From Phocaeicola_A sp963652075 (lineage in GTDB: Bacteria > Bacteroidota > Bacteroidia > Bacteroidales > Bacteroidaceae): 36,962 bases of DNA. How positions within the stretch are numbered: the stretch's first letter is position 1; each line of letters opens with the position of its first letter. Positions 1 to 7,964 of this stretch are shown here, one piece after another. Where the stretch lies: positions 1 through 36,962 of the forward strand of contig CAVJRQ010000023.1 of assembly GCA_963652075.1 (NCBI GenBank). The letters run 5' to 3'. The translations under genes and the position numbers were made by a program. The notes beneath the pieces are model-generated. The model saw only the letters and a list, made by a program, of their open reading frames with translations, did not search any database and was not told the origin of the DNA.

Positions 1-159
1 ATTTCTTTACTTTTTAAAGTGTTAAAACGGTGTAAAGTAAATCTGTACTAAGTCACCCAAAAAACGAGGTATAGTCTCGATGCCCAATGAGGTACAGTCT
101 CGTTTGAAACCGTGACTGCGTGCGTTGACTTTTTAAGGTTAGAACCAGGAGAACCGGAG
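1..159 (-). repeat. Intergenic repeat region with 23-bp array (left edge)
   Basis: This non-coding stretch lies downstream of the kinase-like gene and is cut by the window edge. Two near-identical 14-mers (66-79 and 89-102, one mismatch: gaggtatagtctcg and gaggtacagtctcg) start exactly 23 bp apart. Each has GAG/CTC arms that could pair. A degenerate third unit is possible around 43-57. Between the array and the gene, the minus strand carries ttaaaaagtc (127-136), a 10-mer also found at 25350-25359 in the dnaG-folE element. The order gene end, this block, array matches the other two elements. Membership of the same family is an inference and is weaker here than for the other two. Confidence 0.5.
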
Positions 160-795
160 TCACTCCATGCCGATCTTCTTGTCGATAAACTCCTTGATGT
201 ATTGGGTAGTACCCTCCTCACCCATTACGGACGAGTTGACGCAGAGGTGATAGGTGGCGGCAGCCCCCCACGTGTTGCAACTGTAGTAGTTGTAGTAAGC
301 GGCACGCTTGCGGTCGGCACTCTCCATCAGAGAGGCGGCCTCAGCCTCACTCACGTTCTGGGTGGCGCAGATGCGACGGATACGGTCGGCACGGTCGGCA
401 CTGATAAAGATATTCACGCAACGGGGATTGTCGCGCAAGATGTAGTCCGCGCAACGGCCCACGAAGATGCAGCTCTCTTTCTCCGCAAGACCACGGATGA
501 CATCGCTCTGAATCTTGAACAGCGCATCGTTGCTCAGATAGTTGTCGTAGATAGACCCGTTGCCCACAAACGGAGCGCGCAAGCTACCCACCAACGAGTG
601 GACAAAGCTATGCGAGGCTTTCTCATCAGCCTTCTCGAAGAACTCCTGGCAGAAGCCGCTCTCCTGAGAGGCCAACTTCAACAAGGTCTTGTCATAAATG
701 GCGATGCCGTAAATCTCCGACAACCGTTTTCCGATGGCTTTGCCGCCACTGCCCAACTGCCGGCCTATATTGATAATGAACTTTTCGTCTTTCAT
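160..795 (-). CDS. Cytidylate kinase-like family protein (AAA_26)
   Basis: A 211-residue cytosolic protein of the cytidylate-kinase-like family, a P-loop group related to Cmk. An N-terminal nucleotide-binding loop is visible at about residues 11-22 (GRQLGSGGKAIG), followed by the YDK segment typical of this group. A central IFVGRCADYIL strand and a DRxxRI segment (about 134-140) would correspond to the LID region. It is not the canonical Cmk, which has a different P-loop and NMP-binding insert, so CMP phosphorylation is only suggested by homology. The start is ATG, with a -7 box 28 bp upstream (823-830). It is transcribed in the same direction as the MATE gene upstream but has its own likely promoter. 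Confidence 0.85.
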   Translation of the reverse strand: MKDEKFIINIGRQLGSGGKAIGKRLSEIYGIAIYDKTLLKLASQESGFCQEFFEKADEKASHSFVHSLVGSLRAPFVGNGSIYDNYLSNDALFKIQSDVIRGLAEKESCIFVGRCADYILRDNPRCVNIFISADRADRIRRICATQNVSEAEAASLMESADRKRAAYYNYYSCNTWGAAATYHLCVNSSVMGEEGTTQYIKEFIDKKIGME

Positions 796-822
796 AACGC
801 TGTGTTTTACCGATTATGCACG

Positions 823-830
823 CAAATATA
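823..830 (-). promoter_or_regulatory. Putative -7 box for the kinase-like gene
   Basis: The minus strand reads TATATTTG, a full match to the Bacteroidetes -7 consensus TAnnTTTG, 28 bp before the ATG at 795. A TTG lies about 20 bases further upstream in ttgac, overlapping the end of the MATE gene, where a -33 element is expected. Sequence match only. Confidence 0.5.
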
Positions 831-848
831 GAGATTATTTCCCGTTTG

Positions 849-2225
849 TCAAGCCAACACCTTGAATTTTCTCAGTTGGGTGCGATACATCACCACCGCC
901 ACTACCGTGGAGAGGAAGTCCGAGAAAGGCATGCTGCACCACACGCCCAAGGCTCCGTCGCCCACCCACTGTTGCATGAGCGAGGGCAACACCAACAGAC
1001 AGGGAAGCAGAAAGAGCAGCTGACGCGTGAGCGAGAGGAATATGGCCTTGTTGGCCAAGCCGATGCTCTGGAAGAAGTTGGTTATCACCATCTGCAGACC
1101 CACTATGGGGAACACGGCGACCACGATGCGCATACCCTCCGCGGAGAGTTCTATCAGATGATGGTCTGTAGTGAACGCCGAAGCCACCAACACCGGGCAA
1201 AACTCGCCAATGAGAAATCCTAATGTCGTCACCATCGTAGCGCCTATCATGGTAAGTTTCACCACACGCTGCACACGGTCGTACTGCCGCGCGCCGAAGT
1301 TATATCCGGCAATGGGCTGCATGCCCTGGTTCAGTCCGATAACCACCATCACGAAGACGAAGACCACACGGTTGACGATGCCATAGGCACCAATGGCAAA
1401 GTCGCCGCCATACTCCTTGAGCCCCTTGTTGATGAGGATGACGATAAGGCAGGCCGCCAGGTTCATCAAGAAGGGGGACATGCCGATACTGAGCGAGTCC
1501 ACGACGATTCTCCGCTTCAGCCGATAGATGCCTCGCCTCAGATGGAGCAGTTCTTCCTTGTTGCTCATCAAACGGAGCTGCCACAGCAAGGCGACAATCT
1601 GTGCCAACACGGTGGCCAGCGCGGCACCACGGATGCCCCACCGGAAAGCGTAAATGAAGATGGGAGCCAACACCACGTTCACCAACACCGTAGTGATGGT
1701 AGCCATCATGGCTTCGCGGGGGTGTCCGGCGGAGCGAAGAATGGCGTTCAGTCCCAGATACATGTGCGTCACCACGTTACCGAGCAGGATGACAACCATG
1801 AAATCGCGCGCATAGGGGATGGTGGCTTCGCTCGCCCCAAAGAAGTAGAGGATGGGGTCGAGTACCAGCAAGGTGATGAACCCGAGTACCAATCCGATGA
1901 TGATGTTCATCGTCACCACATTACCGAGAATGCGTTGGGCGGTTTCGTAATCTTTCTGTCCAAGGCGGACGGAGATTAGCGTGGACGCGCCCACACCCAC
2001 CAAAGAGCCGAACGCTGCGGTAAGGTTCATCAGCGGAAAGGTGATGGCCAGTCCCGAAATCGCCATGGCTCCCACGCCCTGTCCGATGAAGATGCTGTCG
2101 ATAATGTTGTAGAGTGAAGAAGCCGTCATGGCGATGATAGCCGGCACGGCATATTTGACAAGTAGCTTTCTTATTTTCTCCGTTCCGAGCTCCGTCGCTA
2201 CGAGTTTTTTCGATGTTTCCTGCAT
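849..2225 (-). CDS. MATE family efflux transporter
   Basis: An inner-membrane cation-coupled exporter of the MATE family (NorM/DinF-type). The 458-residue chain has about twelve hydrophobic segments. It begins with a short cytosolic N-terminus followed by KLLVKYAVPAIIAMTASSLYNIIDSIFIG, cited here only by its landmarks AVPAIIAM and DSIFIGQG, which are typical of MATE helix 1. The second half repeats the fold (GLNQGMQPIAGYNFGA). The reading frame extends to a TTG at 2246, but the ATG at 2225 (MQETSKK) is the better start because the -7 box would overlap the longer version. Substrate cannot be read from sequence. It is divergent from xseA. Confidence 0.9.
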   Translation of the reverse strand: MQETSKKLVATELGTEKIRKLLVKYAVPAIIAMTASSLYNIIDSIFIGQGVGAMAISGLAITFPLMNLTAAFGSLVGVGASTLISVRLGQKDYETAQRILGNVVTMNIIIGLVLGFITLLVLDPILYFFGASEATIPYARDFMVVILLGNVVTHMYLGLNAILRSAGHPREAMMATITTVLVNVVLAPIFIYAFRWGIRGAALATVLAQIVALLWQLRLMSNKEELLHLRRGIYRLKRRIVVDSLSIGMSPFLMNLAACLIVILINKGLKEYGGDFAIGAYGIVNRVVFVFVMVVIGLNQGMQPIAGYNFGARQYDRVQRVVKLTMIGATMVTTLGFLIGEFCPVLVASAFTTDHHLIELSAEGMRIVVAVFPIVGLQMVITNFFQSIGLANKAIFLSLTRQLLFLLPCLLVLPSLMQQWVGDGALGVWCSMPFSDFLSTVVAVVMYRTQLRKFKVLA

Positions 2226-2243
2226 ATCCTTGAAATTTGGGCG

Positions 2244-2251
2244 CAAAGATA
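2244..2251 (-). promoter_or_regulatory. Putative -7 box for the MATE gene
   Basis: The minus strand reads TATCTTTG, matching TAnnTTTG, 18 bp before the chosen ATG at 2225. It would give a very short leader and argues against the TTG start at 2246. The -33 region has no clear TTTG. Confidence 0.5.
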
Positions 2252-2274
2252 CGAATTATATAGCGGCGATTCAT

Positions 2275-2282
2275 TACCTTTG
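2275..2282 (+). promoter_or_regulatory. Putative -7 box for xseAB with a ~75-nt leader
   Basis: TACCTTTG matches the Bacteroidetes -7 consensus and faces right, 80 bp before the xseA ATG. It lies 23 bp from the divergent MATE -7 box. The leader (about 2290-2362) contains CCCC/GGGG arms around a 15-base loop (2302-2324 region). I do not recognise a known riboswitch in it. Confidence 0.5.
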
Positions 2283-2362
2283 CCTGTTAAGATAGGTGAA
2301 AGCCCCTCGGACAGGCTAATCGGGGAGTACTTTCCATCCTAAAGGAAGAAGGGACAACAAGC

Positions 2363-3601
2363 ATGCAGACGGAAGTGATATCGCTCTACGAGCTGAACCA
2401 ACAGGTACGGCACCAGTTGGAACAGGGCTTTCAGGATGAGGTATGGATTCATGCCGAACTGAGCGACGTGCGCACCAACGCCAACGGACACTGTTACTTG
2501 GAGTTCATCGAGAAGGACGGCAGGGGCAACACGCCGATAGCACGGGCGCACGGAGTAATCTGGGCCAATGTCTACCGCATGCTGAAGCCCTACTTTGAGG
2601 AGGAGACGGGACGGCCGTTCGCCTCCGGCATCAAGGTGTCGGTATGCGTCAAGGTGGACTTCCACGAGCTGTACGGTTATTCGCTCACGGTGAGGGACAT
2701 CGACCCCACCTACACCATCGGCGACATGGCGCGCCAGCGCAGGGAGATACTCCGGCAGTTGGAGGAGGAGGGTGTACTGACCCTGAACAAGGAGTTGCGG
2801 ATGCCCCCGTTGCCCCAACGCATCGCCGTCATCTCTTCCGCCACGGCTGCCGGTTACGGCGATTTCCGCAACCAGTTGTTCGGCAACCCGCAGGGGTTTG
2901 TCTTCTACGTGAAACTGTTCCAGGCCCTGATGCAGGGCGACCGGGCAGAAGATTCCATCATCGAGGCGCTGAACCGCATCTTCGGTGAAGCGGAACAGTG
3001 GGACGCGGTGGTGATTATCCGCGGAGGAGGAGCCACGTCGGACCTCTCCTGTTTCGACTCGTACTTGTTGGCGGCCAACTGCGCCCAGTTCCCGTTGCCT
3101 ATCATCACCGGCATCGGGCACGAACGCGACGACACGGTCATCGACTGCGTGGCGCACACCCGGGTGAAGACCCCCACGGCGGCGGCGGAATATCTGATAA
3201 GCACGGTGCAGGCTACCGCCTCCTGTCTGGCGACATTACAGAGCGGCATGGAGACGACCGTAACAAACCGGCTACACGAAGAGCGACGGAGGACGGAACA
3301 GCTGTCGGGCAAGTTGTCGTCACTCTTCGCCTTGCGCAAGCTGCACGAGGAGCAACGCACGGCCTCGCTCTGGTTGCGCCTGACACAGGCTTGCCGGTTA
3401 CGAGTCGCCCAAGAGCGGCACAACCTGGAACTGATGGAACAGACCGTCAAGCACGCGTCGCCGGAGCTGCTGTTGAAGCGAGGATACAGCATCACGTTGC
3501 ACAACGGCAAGGCGGTGACGGACGCTACCCTACTGAAGGAGGGCGACGAACTGGAGACCCGTCTGGCCAAGGGAAAAGTAAAGAGTATAGTCAAGAAATA
3601 G
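2363..3601 (+). CDS. xseA: Exodeoxyribonuclease VII large subunit
   Basis: Catalytic subunit of exonuclease VII, which degrades single-stranded DNA from both ends together with many copies of XseB. The 412 residues begin with an OB-fold DNA-binding domain (about 1-105, including VWIHAELSDV and SVCVKVDFHELYGYSLTVRDIDP). The catalytic core follows (about 130-330), with RIAVISSATAAGYGDF and the family signatures VIIRGGGATSDLSCFD and PIITGIGHERDDTVID. A coiled-coil tail ends in the LLLKRGYSITLHNGK segment. Length is close to the usual 400-450 residues. xseB follows 14 bp later on the same strand, so the holoenzyme is probably made from one transcript. Confidence 0.96.
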   Translation: MQTEVISLYELNQQVRHQLEQGFQDEVWIHAELSDVRTNANGHCYLEFIEKDGRGNTPIARAHGVIWANVYRMLKPYFEEETGRPFASGIKVSVCVKVDFHELYGYSLTVRDIDPTYTIGDMARQRREILRQLEEEGVLTLNKELRMPPLPQRIAVISSATAAGYGDFRNQLFGNPQGFVFYVKLFQALMQGDRAEDSIIEALNRIFGEAEQWDAVVIIRGGGATSDLSCFDSYLLAANCAQFPLPIITGIGHERDDTVIDCVAHTRVKTPTAAAEYLISTVQATASCLATLQSGMETTVTNRLHEERRRTEQLSGKLSSLFALRKLHEEQRTASLWLRLTQACRLRVAQERHNLELMEQTVKHASPELLLKRGYSITLHNGKAVTDATLLKEGDELETRLAKGKVKSIVKK

Positions 3602-3615
3602 AAAGAGTAAAAGAT

Positions 3616-3819
3616 ATGGCGGCAAAGAAAGAATCGTACGAAGAGTCCATGAAACGGCTGGAAGCCATCGTGGAACAGGTAGAGAGCGGAGAGTTGGACA
3701 TCGACCGGCTGAGCGAGAGCCTGAAAGAAGCGAAACGGCTGATAGAAACCTGCAAGAAACGGCTGTTCGAGGTGGACACCGAAATAAAGGAGTTGCTGAA
3801 AGCGGACACCGAAGCATAG
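3616..3819 (+). CDS. xseB: Exodeoxyribonuclease VII small subunit
   Basis: A 67-residue helical protein that binds the XseA coiled coil. It has the standard XseB layout: SYEESMKRLEAIVEQVESGE, then LDIDRLSESLKEAKRLIETCK and a charged helical end. The start is the ATG at 3616, giving MAAKKESYEE. The open frame extends further upstream inside xseA out of phase, which is not biological. It is co-directional with xseA, 14 bp apart. The small size and charged, low-complexity helices are normal for the family. Confidence 0.93.
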   Translation: MAAKKESYEESMKRLEAIVEQVESGELDIDRLSESLKEAKRLIETCKKRLFEVDTEIKELLKADTEA

Positions 3820-3902
3820 CTTCAGGCACAGACTGTTCCGCTCTTTTGCGGACGCTCAGTAAAATAACTCTTGAAATGATGGAATGTTATTGAACTTTTG
3901 CC

Positions 3903-3910
3903 TATTTTTG
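3903..3910 (+). promoter_or_regulatory. Putative -7 box for ilvE
   Basis: TATTTTTG matches TAnnTTTG, 34 bp before the ATG at 3945. No well-placed -33 TTTG is visible. The 125-bp gap after xseB holds no clear terminator. Confidence 0.45.
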
Positions 3911-3944
3911 CTTCACAAATGAATAATTGTAAACTGATATAAGT

Positions 3945-4964
3945 ATGAAAGAGATTGATTGGTCCAATCTGTCGTTTGGCTACATGCAGACAGACTACAA
4001 CGTACGTTGTTGCTACCGGGACGGGAAATGGGGAGAGATAGAGGTCTCTTCTTCCGAATATATTAACCTGCACATGGCGGCTACGTGCCTCCACTACGGA
4101 CAGGAGGCTTTCGAGGGTCTGAAAGCCTATCGTTGCAAGGATGGCAAAATCCGCATCTTCCGCATGGAAGCCAATGCGGAGCGTTTGCAGAGCACTTGCC
4201 GCGGCATCCTGATGCCGGAGTTGTCCACCGAGCGTTTCTGCGAGATGGTGAAGAAAGTGGTGAAGATGAACGAGCGTTTCATCCCGCCCTACGAGAGTGG
4301 CGCTTCGCTCTACATCCGCCCGTTGCTGATCGGTACGGGGGCACAGGTCGGAGTTCACCCTGCCAACGAGTATATGTTCCTGATTTTCGTCACTCCGGTA
4401 GGCCCTTACTTCAAGGGAGGTTTCGCTACCAACCCGTACGTGATTATCCGTGAGTTTGACCGTTCAGCCCCTCTGGGTACCGGCATCTATAAGGTGGGCG
4501 GAAACTACGCCGCCAGCCTCCGTGCCAACAAGATGGCTCATGACTTGGGCTACTCTTGCGAGTTCTACCTCGATGCCAAGGAGAAGAAATACATCGACGA
4601 GTGTGGTGCTGCCAACTTCTTCGGCATCAAGAACAACACTTACATCACACCGAAATCCACTTCCATCCTGCCGTCCATCACCAACAAGAGCCTGATGCAG
4701 CTGGCCAAGGACCTGGGCATGACCGTGGAGGTACGTCCGGTTCCCGAAGAGGAGCTGACCACGTTCGAAGAGGCCGGAGCCTGTGGAACGGCGGCTGTCA
4801 TCAGTCCTATCGAGCGCATCGACGACCTGGAGAACAAAAAGTCGTACGTCATCGCCAAGGACGGCAAGCCGGGGCCTGTCTGCACGAAGCTCTACAACAA
4901 GCTGCGCGCCATTCAGTATGGCGACGAGCCTGACGTGCACGGATGGGTGACCGTGCTGGATTGA
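3945..4964 (+). CDS. ilvE: Branched-chain amino acid aminotransferase
   Basis: A cytosolic PLP enzyme of fold type IV that interconverts Leu, Ile and Val with their 2-oxo acids using 2-oxoglutarate/glutamate. It has 339 residues, the length of the long BCAT type shared with eukaryotes. The family motif YGQEAFEGLKAYR is at about 51-63. SLYIRPLLIGTG follows, and Lys183 in GIYKVGGNYA is the expected Schiff-base lysine. DECGAANFFG and GTAAVISPI complete the cofactor and substrate pocket. The start is ATG with no strong Shine-Dalgarno. The gene has its own -7 box and is followed 36 bp later by the DUF975 gene. Confidence 0.95.
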   Translation: MKEIDWSNLSFGYMQTDYNVRCCYRDGKWGEIEVSSSEYINLHMAATCLHYGQEAFEGLKAYRCKDGKIRIFRMEANAERLQSTCRGILMPELSTERFCEMVKKVVKMNERFIPPYESGASLYIRPLLIGTGAQVGVHPANEYMFLIFVTPVGPYFKGGFATNPYVIIREFDRSAPLGTGIYKVGGNYAASLRANKMAHDLGYSCEFYLDAKEKKYIDECGAANFFGIKNNTYITPKSTSILPSITNKSLMQLAKDLGMTVEVRPVPEEELTTFEEAGACGTAAVISPIERIDDLENKKSYVIAKDGKPGPVCTKLYNKLRAIQYGDEPDVHGWVTVLD

Positions 4965-5000
4965 TTTACGGGTATTATACACTAACAAACTATAGATAAT

Positions 5001-5636
5001 ATGAAAAGTGCGAAAGAGTACAGGGCAGCAGCCCGGGCTTCACTCTCCAACAGATGGGGCGGTGCGGTCATCATGACATTGGTCTACGAAGCAATCATGT
5101 TCGTTGTGTCTTGCCTCGATTTTGTTAATAAAGACTTGCATCTGGGTGCAATAGCGGTTCTTCTGTTACTGCCCATGGCTTACGGTTTCATGGTAGCCTT
5201 TTTGGATAACATCCGAGAGAACAAGGAATATAAAGTAGGGCAGATTTTCGTCGGGTTCAACGATTACACCCGCATCCTCGGAACACTGCTACTGAAGGGC
5301 ATCTACACCTTTCTCTGGTATCTGTTGCTCATAATCCCGGGAGTTATCAAGCAGTATTCTTACGCAATGACCGACTATATCTTGCGCGACCATCCGGAGC
5401 TGAAGAACAATGCCGCCATCGAACGCAGTATGGCAATGATGAAAGGTCACAAGTTCGACCTCTTCTACCTCCACCTGACCTTCATCGGCTGGGCGTTACT
5501 CTGCATCGTTACACTCGGCATCGGTCTGTTATGGCTTTATCCGTACATGCTTTCAGCCCAGGCTCACTTCTACGAGGAGCGTAAGGCGGAGTTCGAGGGA
5601 CAAGCGACCATGCAATCGGTCGAGACTCCGGCATGA
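5001..5636 (+). CDS. DUF975 family membrane protein
   Basis: A 211-residue integral membrane protein of unknown function. The family signature is clear in the second half: IIPGVIKQYSYAMTDYILRD, then a conserved SMAMMKGHK segment, FIGWALLCIVTLGIGLLWLYPY and FYEE near the end. Four to five hydrophobic segments are visible (about 25-40, 50-75, 95-115, 150-185). The N-terminus (MKSAKEYRAAARASL) is the usual DUF975 opening. A hairpin terminator follows at 5655-5701, so this gene closes a unit that may include ilvE. No function can be assigned from the sequence. Confidence 0.88.
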   Translation: MKSAKEYRAAARASLSNRWGGAVIMTLVYEAIMFVVSCLDFVNKDLHLGAIAVLLLLPMAYGFMVAFLDNIRENKEYKVGQIFVGFNDYTRILGTLLLKGIYTFLWYLLLIIPGVIKQYSYAMTDYILRDHPELKNNAAIERSMAMMKGHKFDLFYLHLTFIGWALLCIVTLGIGLLWLYPYMLSAQAHFYEERKAEFEGQATMQSVETPA

Positions 5637-5654
5637 CAAGATAACTGACTGGTC

Positions 5655-5701
5655 AAAGGGGCGTTCCATCGCTGACGAGGTGTGGGACGCTCCTTTCTTT
5701 T
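5655..5701 (+). terminator. Rho-independent terminator after DUF975 gene
   Basis: aaaggggcgttcca (5655-5668) pairs with tgggacgctccttt (5683-5696) over about 14 positions, with one mismatch and one G-U pair. It is followed by ctttt. It sits 18 bp after the stop codon. Confidence 0.75.
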
Positions 5702-5742
5702 CCACAATTCCTATACCTATTTATACATAGAAACAGAATCGC

Positions 5743-6501
5743 ATGACGAAAGGTAAACTGGCGAAGTTCGCGGATATGCGCGACTACCCTCACGTGTTTG
5801 AATACCCCTTCTCCGTGGTGGACAATGTCCCCTTCGGGATGAAAGGCGCGTGGAACAAGACGTTCTTCCACAACGAAAACCCCATCGTACTGGAGCTAGG
5901 CTGCGGACGCGGCGAATATACGGTGGGGCTGGCACGCCTGTTCCCGGACAAGAACTTTATTGGGGTGGACATCAAGGGAGCGCGCATGTGGAGCGGAGCC
6001 ACCGAATCGCTCAACGAAGGACTTACCAACGTGGCCTTCCTGCGCACCAACATCGAGATTATCGACCGCTTCTTCGGCAAGGACGAAGTGAGCGAGATAT
6101 GGCTCACCTTCTCCGACCCACAGATGAAGAAAGCCACCAAACGACTGACCTCGACCTATTTCATGAACCGCTACCGCAACTTCTTGCAGCCCAACGGACT
6201 GGTACACCTGAAGACGGACAGCAACTTCATGTACACCTACACGGATTACATGGTGAAGAAGAACCGTCTGCCCGTGGAGTTCCAAACGGAAGACCTCTAC
6301 CATTCGGGGTTGGTGGACAAGATTTTAGGTATACAGACCTATTACGAACAGCAGTGGTTAGACCGCGGGCTCTCCATCAAGTACCTCAAGTTCCGCTTGC
6401 CTCAAGAGGGGGAACTCACGGAACCGGACGTGGAGATAGACCTGGACGACTACCGCAGCTACAACCGCAGCAAGCGGAGCGGGTCGCAAACGAGTAAATA
6501 A
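5743..6501 (+). CDS. trmB: tRNA (guanine-N7-)-methyltransferase
   Basis: A SAM-dependent Rossmann methyltransferase that makes m7G at position 46 of tRNA variable loops. The SAM loop LELGCGRGEYT is at about 48-58, followed by FIGVDIKGARMW. The TrmB signatures IWLTFSDPQMKKA and a HLKTDS segment are present. At 252 residues it is slightly longer than the enterobacterial enzyme, with an acidic, then basic C-terminal tail (DVEIDLDDYRSYNRSKRS). The ATG at 5743 gives MTKGKLAKFADM. The mrp gene follows 20 bp later on the same strand and is probably co-transcribed. Confidence 0.95.
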   Translation: MTKGKLAKFADMRDYPHVFEYPFSVVDNVPFGMKGAWNKTFFHNENPIVLELGCGRGEYTVGLARLFPDKNFIGVDIKGARMWSGATESLNEGLTNVAFLRTNIEIIDRFFGKDEVSEIWLTFSDPQMKKATKRLTSTYFMNRYRNFLQPNGLVHLKTDSNFMYTYTDYMVKKNRLPVEFQTEDLYHSGLVDKILGIQTYYEQQWLDRGLSIKYLKFRLPQEGELTEPDVEIDLDDYRSYNRSKRSGSQTSK

Positions 6502-6521
6502 CGACTAATCAACAGACAGCT

Positions 6522-7628
6522 ATGACAATATATCCCAAACTGATATTGGACGCACTCGCCACCGTGCGCTACCCAGGGACGGGTAAAAACATCGTGGAGG
6601 CCGGGATGGTGGAGGATAACATCCGCATCGACGGCAACAAGGTTTCCTTCTCGCTCATCTTCGAGAAGCCCACAGACCCTTTCCTCAAGTCGGTAGTGAA
6701 AGCCGCCGAGACGGCCATTCTGACTTACGTAGGCAAAGAGGTGGAGATACAGGGGAACATCAGCGTGAAGACCATCCAACAGGCACGACCCGAAGTGGGT
6801 AAACTGTTGCCCGACGTAAAGAACATCATCGCGGTTTCTTCCGGCAAGGGAGGCGTAGGCAAATCCACCGTGACCGCCAACTTAGCCGTGGCATTGGCCA
6901 AACAGGGATACAAGGTGGGGCTGTTGGATGCCGACATCTTCGGCCCGTCCATGCCCAAGATGTTCCAAGTGGAGGATGCCCGTCCCTATGCCGAGTCCGT
7001 CGAAGGGCGCGACCTGATAGTCCCCGTAGAGAAATACGGAGTGAAACTGCTCTCCATCGGGTTCTTTGTAGACCCGGAACAGGCCACGCTATGGCGTGGC
7101 GGCATGGCGAGCAACGCCTTGAAGCAGCTAATCGGTGACGCGGCCTGGGGCGACCTGGACTATTTCCTTATCGACCTGCCTCCCGGCACGAGCGACATCC
7201 ACCTCACCATCGTGCAGACCTTGGCACTCACCGGGGCTGTGGTGGTCAGCACCCCACAGGAGGTGGCGTTGGCGGACGCACGCAAAGGTATCAACATGTT
7301 CACCAACGACAAGGTGAATGTGCCCATCCTCGGACTGGTGGAGAACATGGCATGGTTCACGCCGGCCGAACTGCCGCAAAACAAATATTACCTCTTTGGC
7401 AAGGAGGGAGCCAAACGCCTCGCCGAGGAGATGCATGTACCGTTGTTGGGGCAGATTCCTATCGTGCAGAGCATCTGCGAAGGAGGTGACAACGGACAAC
7501 CGGTGGCGCTCGACGAGCAGAGCATCACGGGGCAAGCCTTTGCGCAGCTGGCAGCCAATGTAGTGGAGCAAGTGGCGCGTCGCAACGCCGAGCTGCCTCC
7601 CACCCACATTGTGGAGACGCACAAGTAA
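6522..7628 (+). CDS. mrp: Mrp/NBP35-type Fe-S carrier ATPase
   Basis: A cytosolic P-loop ATPase of the Mrp/ApbC group, thought to carry or transfer Fe-S clusters. An N-terminal MIP18/DUF59 domain (about 4-85) is followed by the deviant Walker A SSGKGGVGKST (106-116), LLDADIFGPSMPKM, and IDLPPGTSDIH as the downstream ATPase motif. Family members normally have a CPxC pair after the ENM motif to bridge a [4Fe-4S] cluster. Here the stretch reads ENMAWFTPAELPQNKYYLFG, with no cysteine. I believe this is usual in Bacteroidetes, but I could not check it. It is 368 residues, co-directional with trmB. Confidence 0.92.
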   Translation: MTIYPKLILDALATVRYPGTGKNIVEAGMVEDNIRIDGNKVSFSLIFEKPTDPFLKSVVKAAETAILTYVGKEVEIQGNISVKTIQQARPEVGKLLPDVKNIIAVSSGKGGVGKSTVTANLAVALAKQGYKVGLLDADIFGPSMPKMFQVEDARPYAESVEGRDLIVPVEKYGVKLLSIGFFVDPEQATLWRGGMASNALKQLIGDAAWGDLDYFLIDLPPGTSDIHLTIVQTLALTGAVVVSTPQEVALADARKGINMFTNDKVNVPILGLVENMAWFTPAELPQNKYYLFGKEGAKRLAEEMHVPLLGQIPIVQSICEGGDNGQPVALDEQSITGQAFAQLAANVVEQVARRNAELPPTHIVETHK

Positions 7629-7706
7629 TGTTCCACGCTACAATTACAGGATCTTTATCTCAGCAAAATAATCAAGCAAACTTATTAATTTGCTGCTGAT
7701 TTCCAT

Positions 7707-7714
7707 TATCTTTG
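7707..7714 (+). promoter_or_regulatory. Putative -7 box for the toxin-antitoxin-like pair
   Basis: TATCTTTG matches TAnnTTTG, 31 bp before the first ATG of the pair. A TTTG at 7689-7692 is nearer than the usual -33 spacing. AAAAGAGGAG just before the ATG at 7746 would serve as a ribosome-binding site. Confidence 0.5.
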
Positions 7715-7745
7715 CAGTAGTAATCATTGAAAAAGAGGAGATAAT

Positions 7746-7964
7746 ATGGAACAGACCGTTTTTAATTCTGCCCAGATGAGGATACTTCACATGATGTCTT
7801 TTATCAAGACCCCACAAGAATTGGAGAGTTTGGAAGATGCTATCTCCCAATATTTCGCAAAGCGGATTGATGAAGAAATGGACGCTTTGTGTGACAACGG
7901 TACCATTACTCTTGATACCATAGAGGAGTGGGGTAAGGAACACTTGCGCATTTCGTCCAAATGA
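7746..7964 (+). CDS. Probable antitoxin partner of PIN protein
   Basis: A 72-residue acidic, helix-rich protein with no domain I recognise. Its stop overlaps the start of the downstream PIN gene by 4 bp (ATGA), the usual arrangement of a bicistronic toxin-antitoxin pair with the antitoxin first. The N-terminal half (QMRILHMMSFIKTPQELESLEDAISQ, quoted in part as HMMSFIKTPQEL) resembles the small helical proteins found upstream of PIN genes in Bacteroidetes. The C-terminal half (EEWGKEHLRISSK) could be the toxin-binding tail. It has a good purine-rich ribosome-binding site. The local sequence is visibly more AT-rich than its neighbours, suggesting recent acquisition. The role is inferred from context. 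Confidence 0.7.
   Translation: MEQTVFNSAQMRILHMMSFIKTPQELESLEDAISQYFAKRIDEEMDALCDNGTITLDTIEEWGKEHLRISSK

Noticed and set aside
2283..2362. Riboswitch in the xseA leader
   Set aside because: Only a short CCCC/GGGG pairing is visible, no known motif fits, and xseAB is not a typical riboswitch target.
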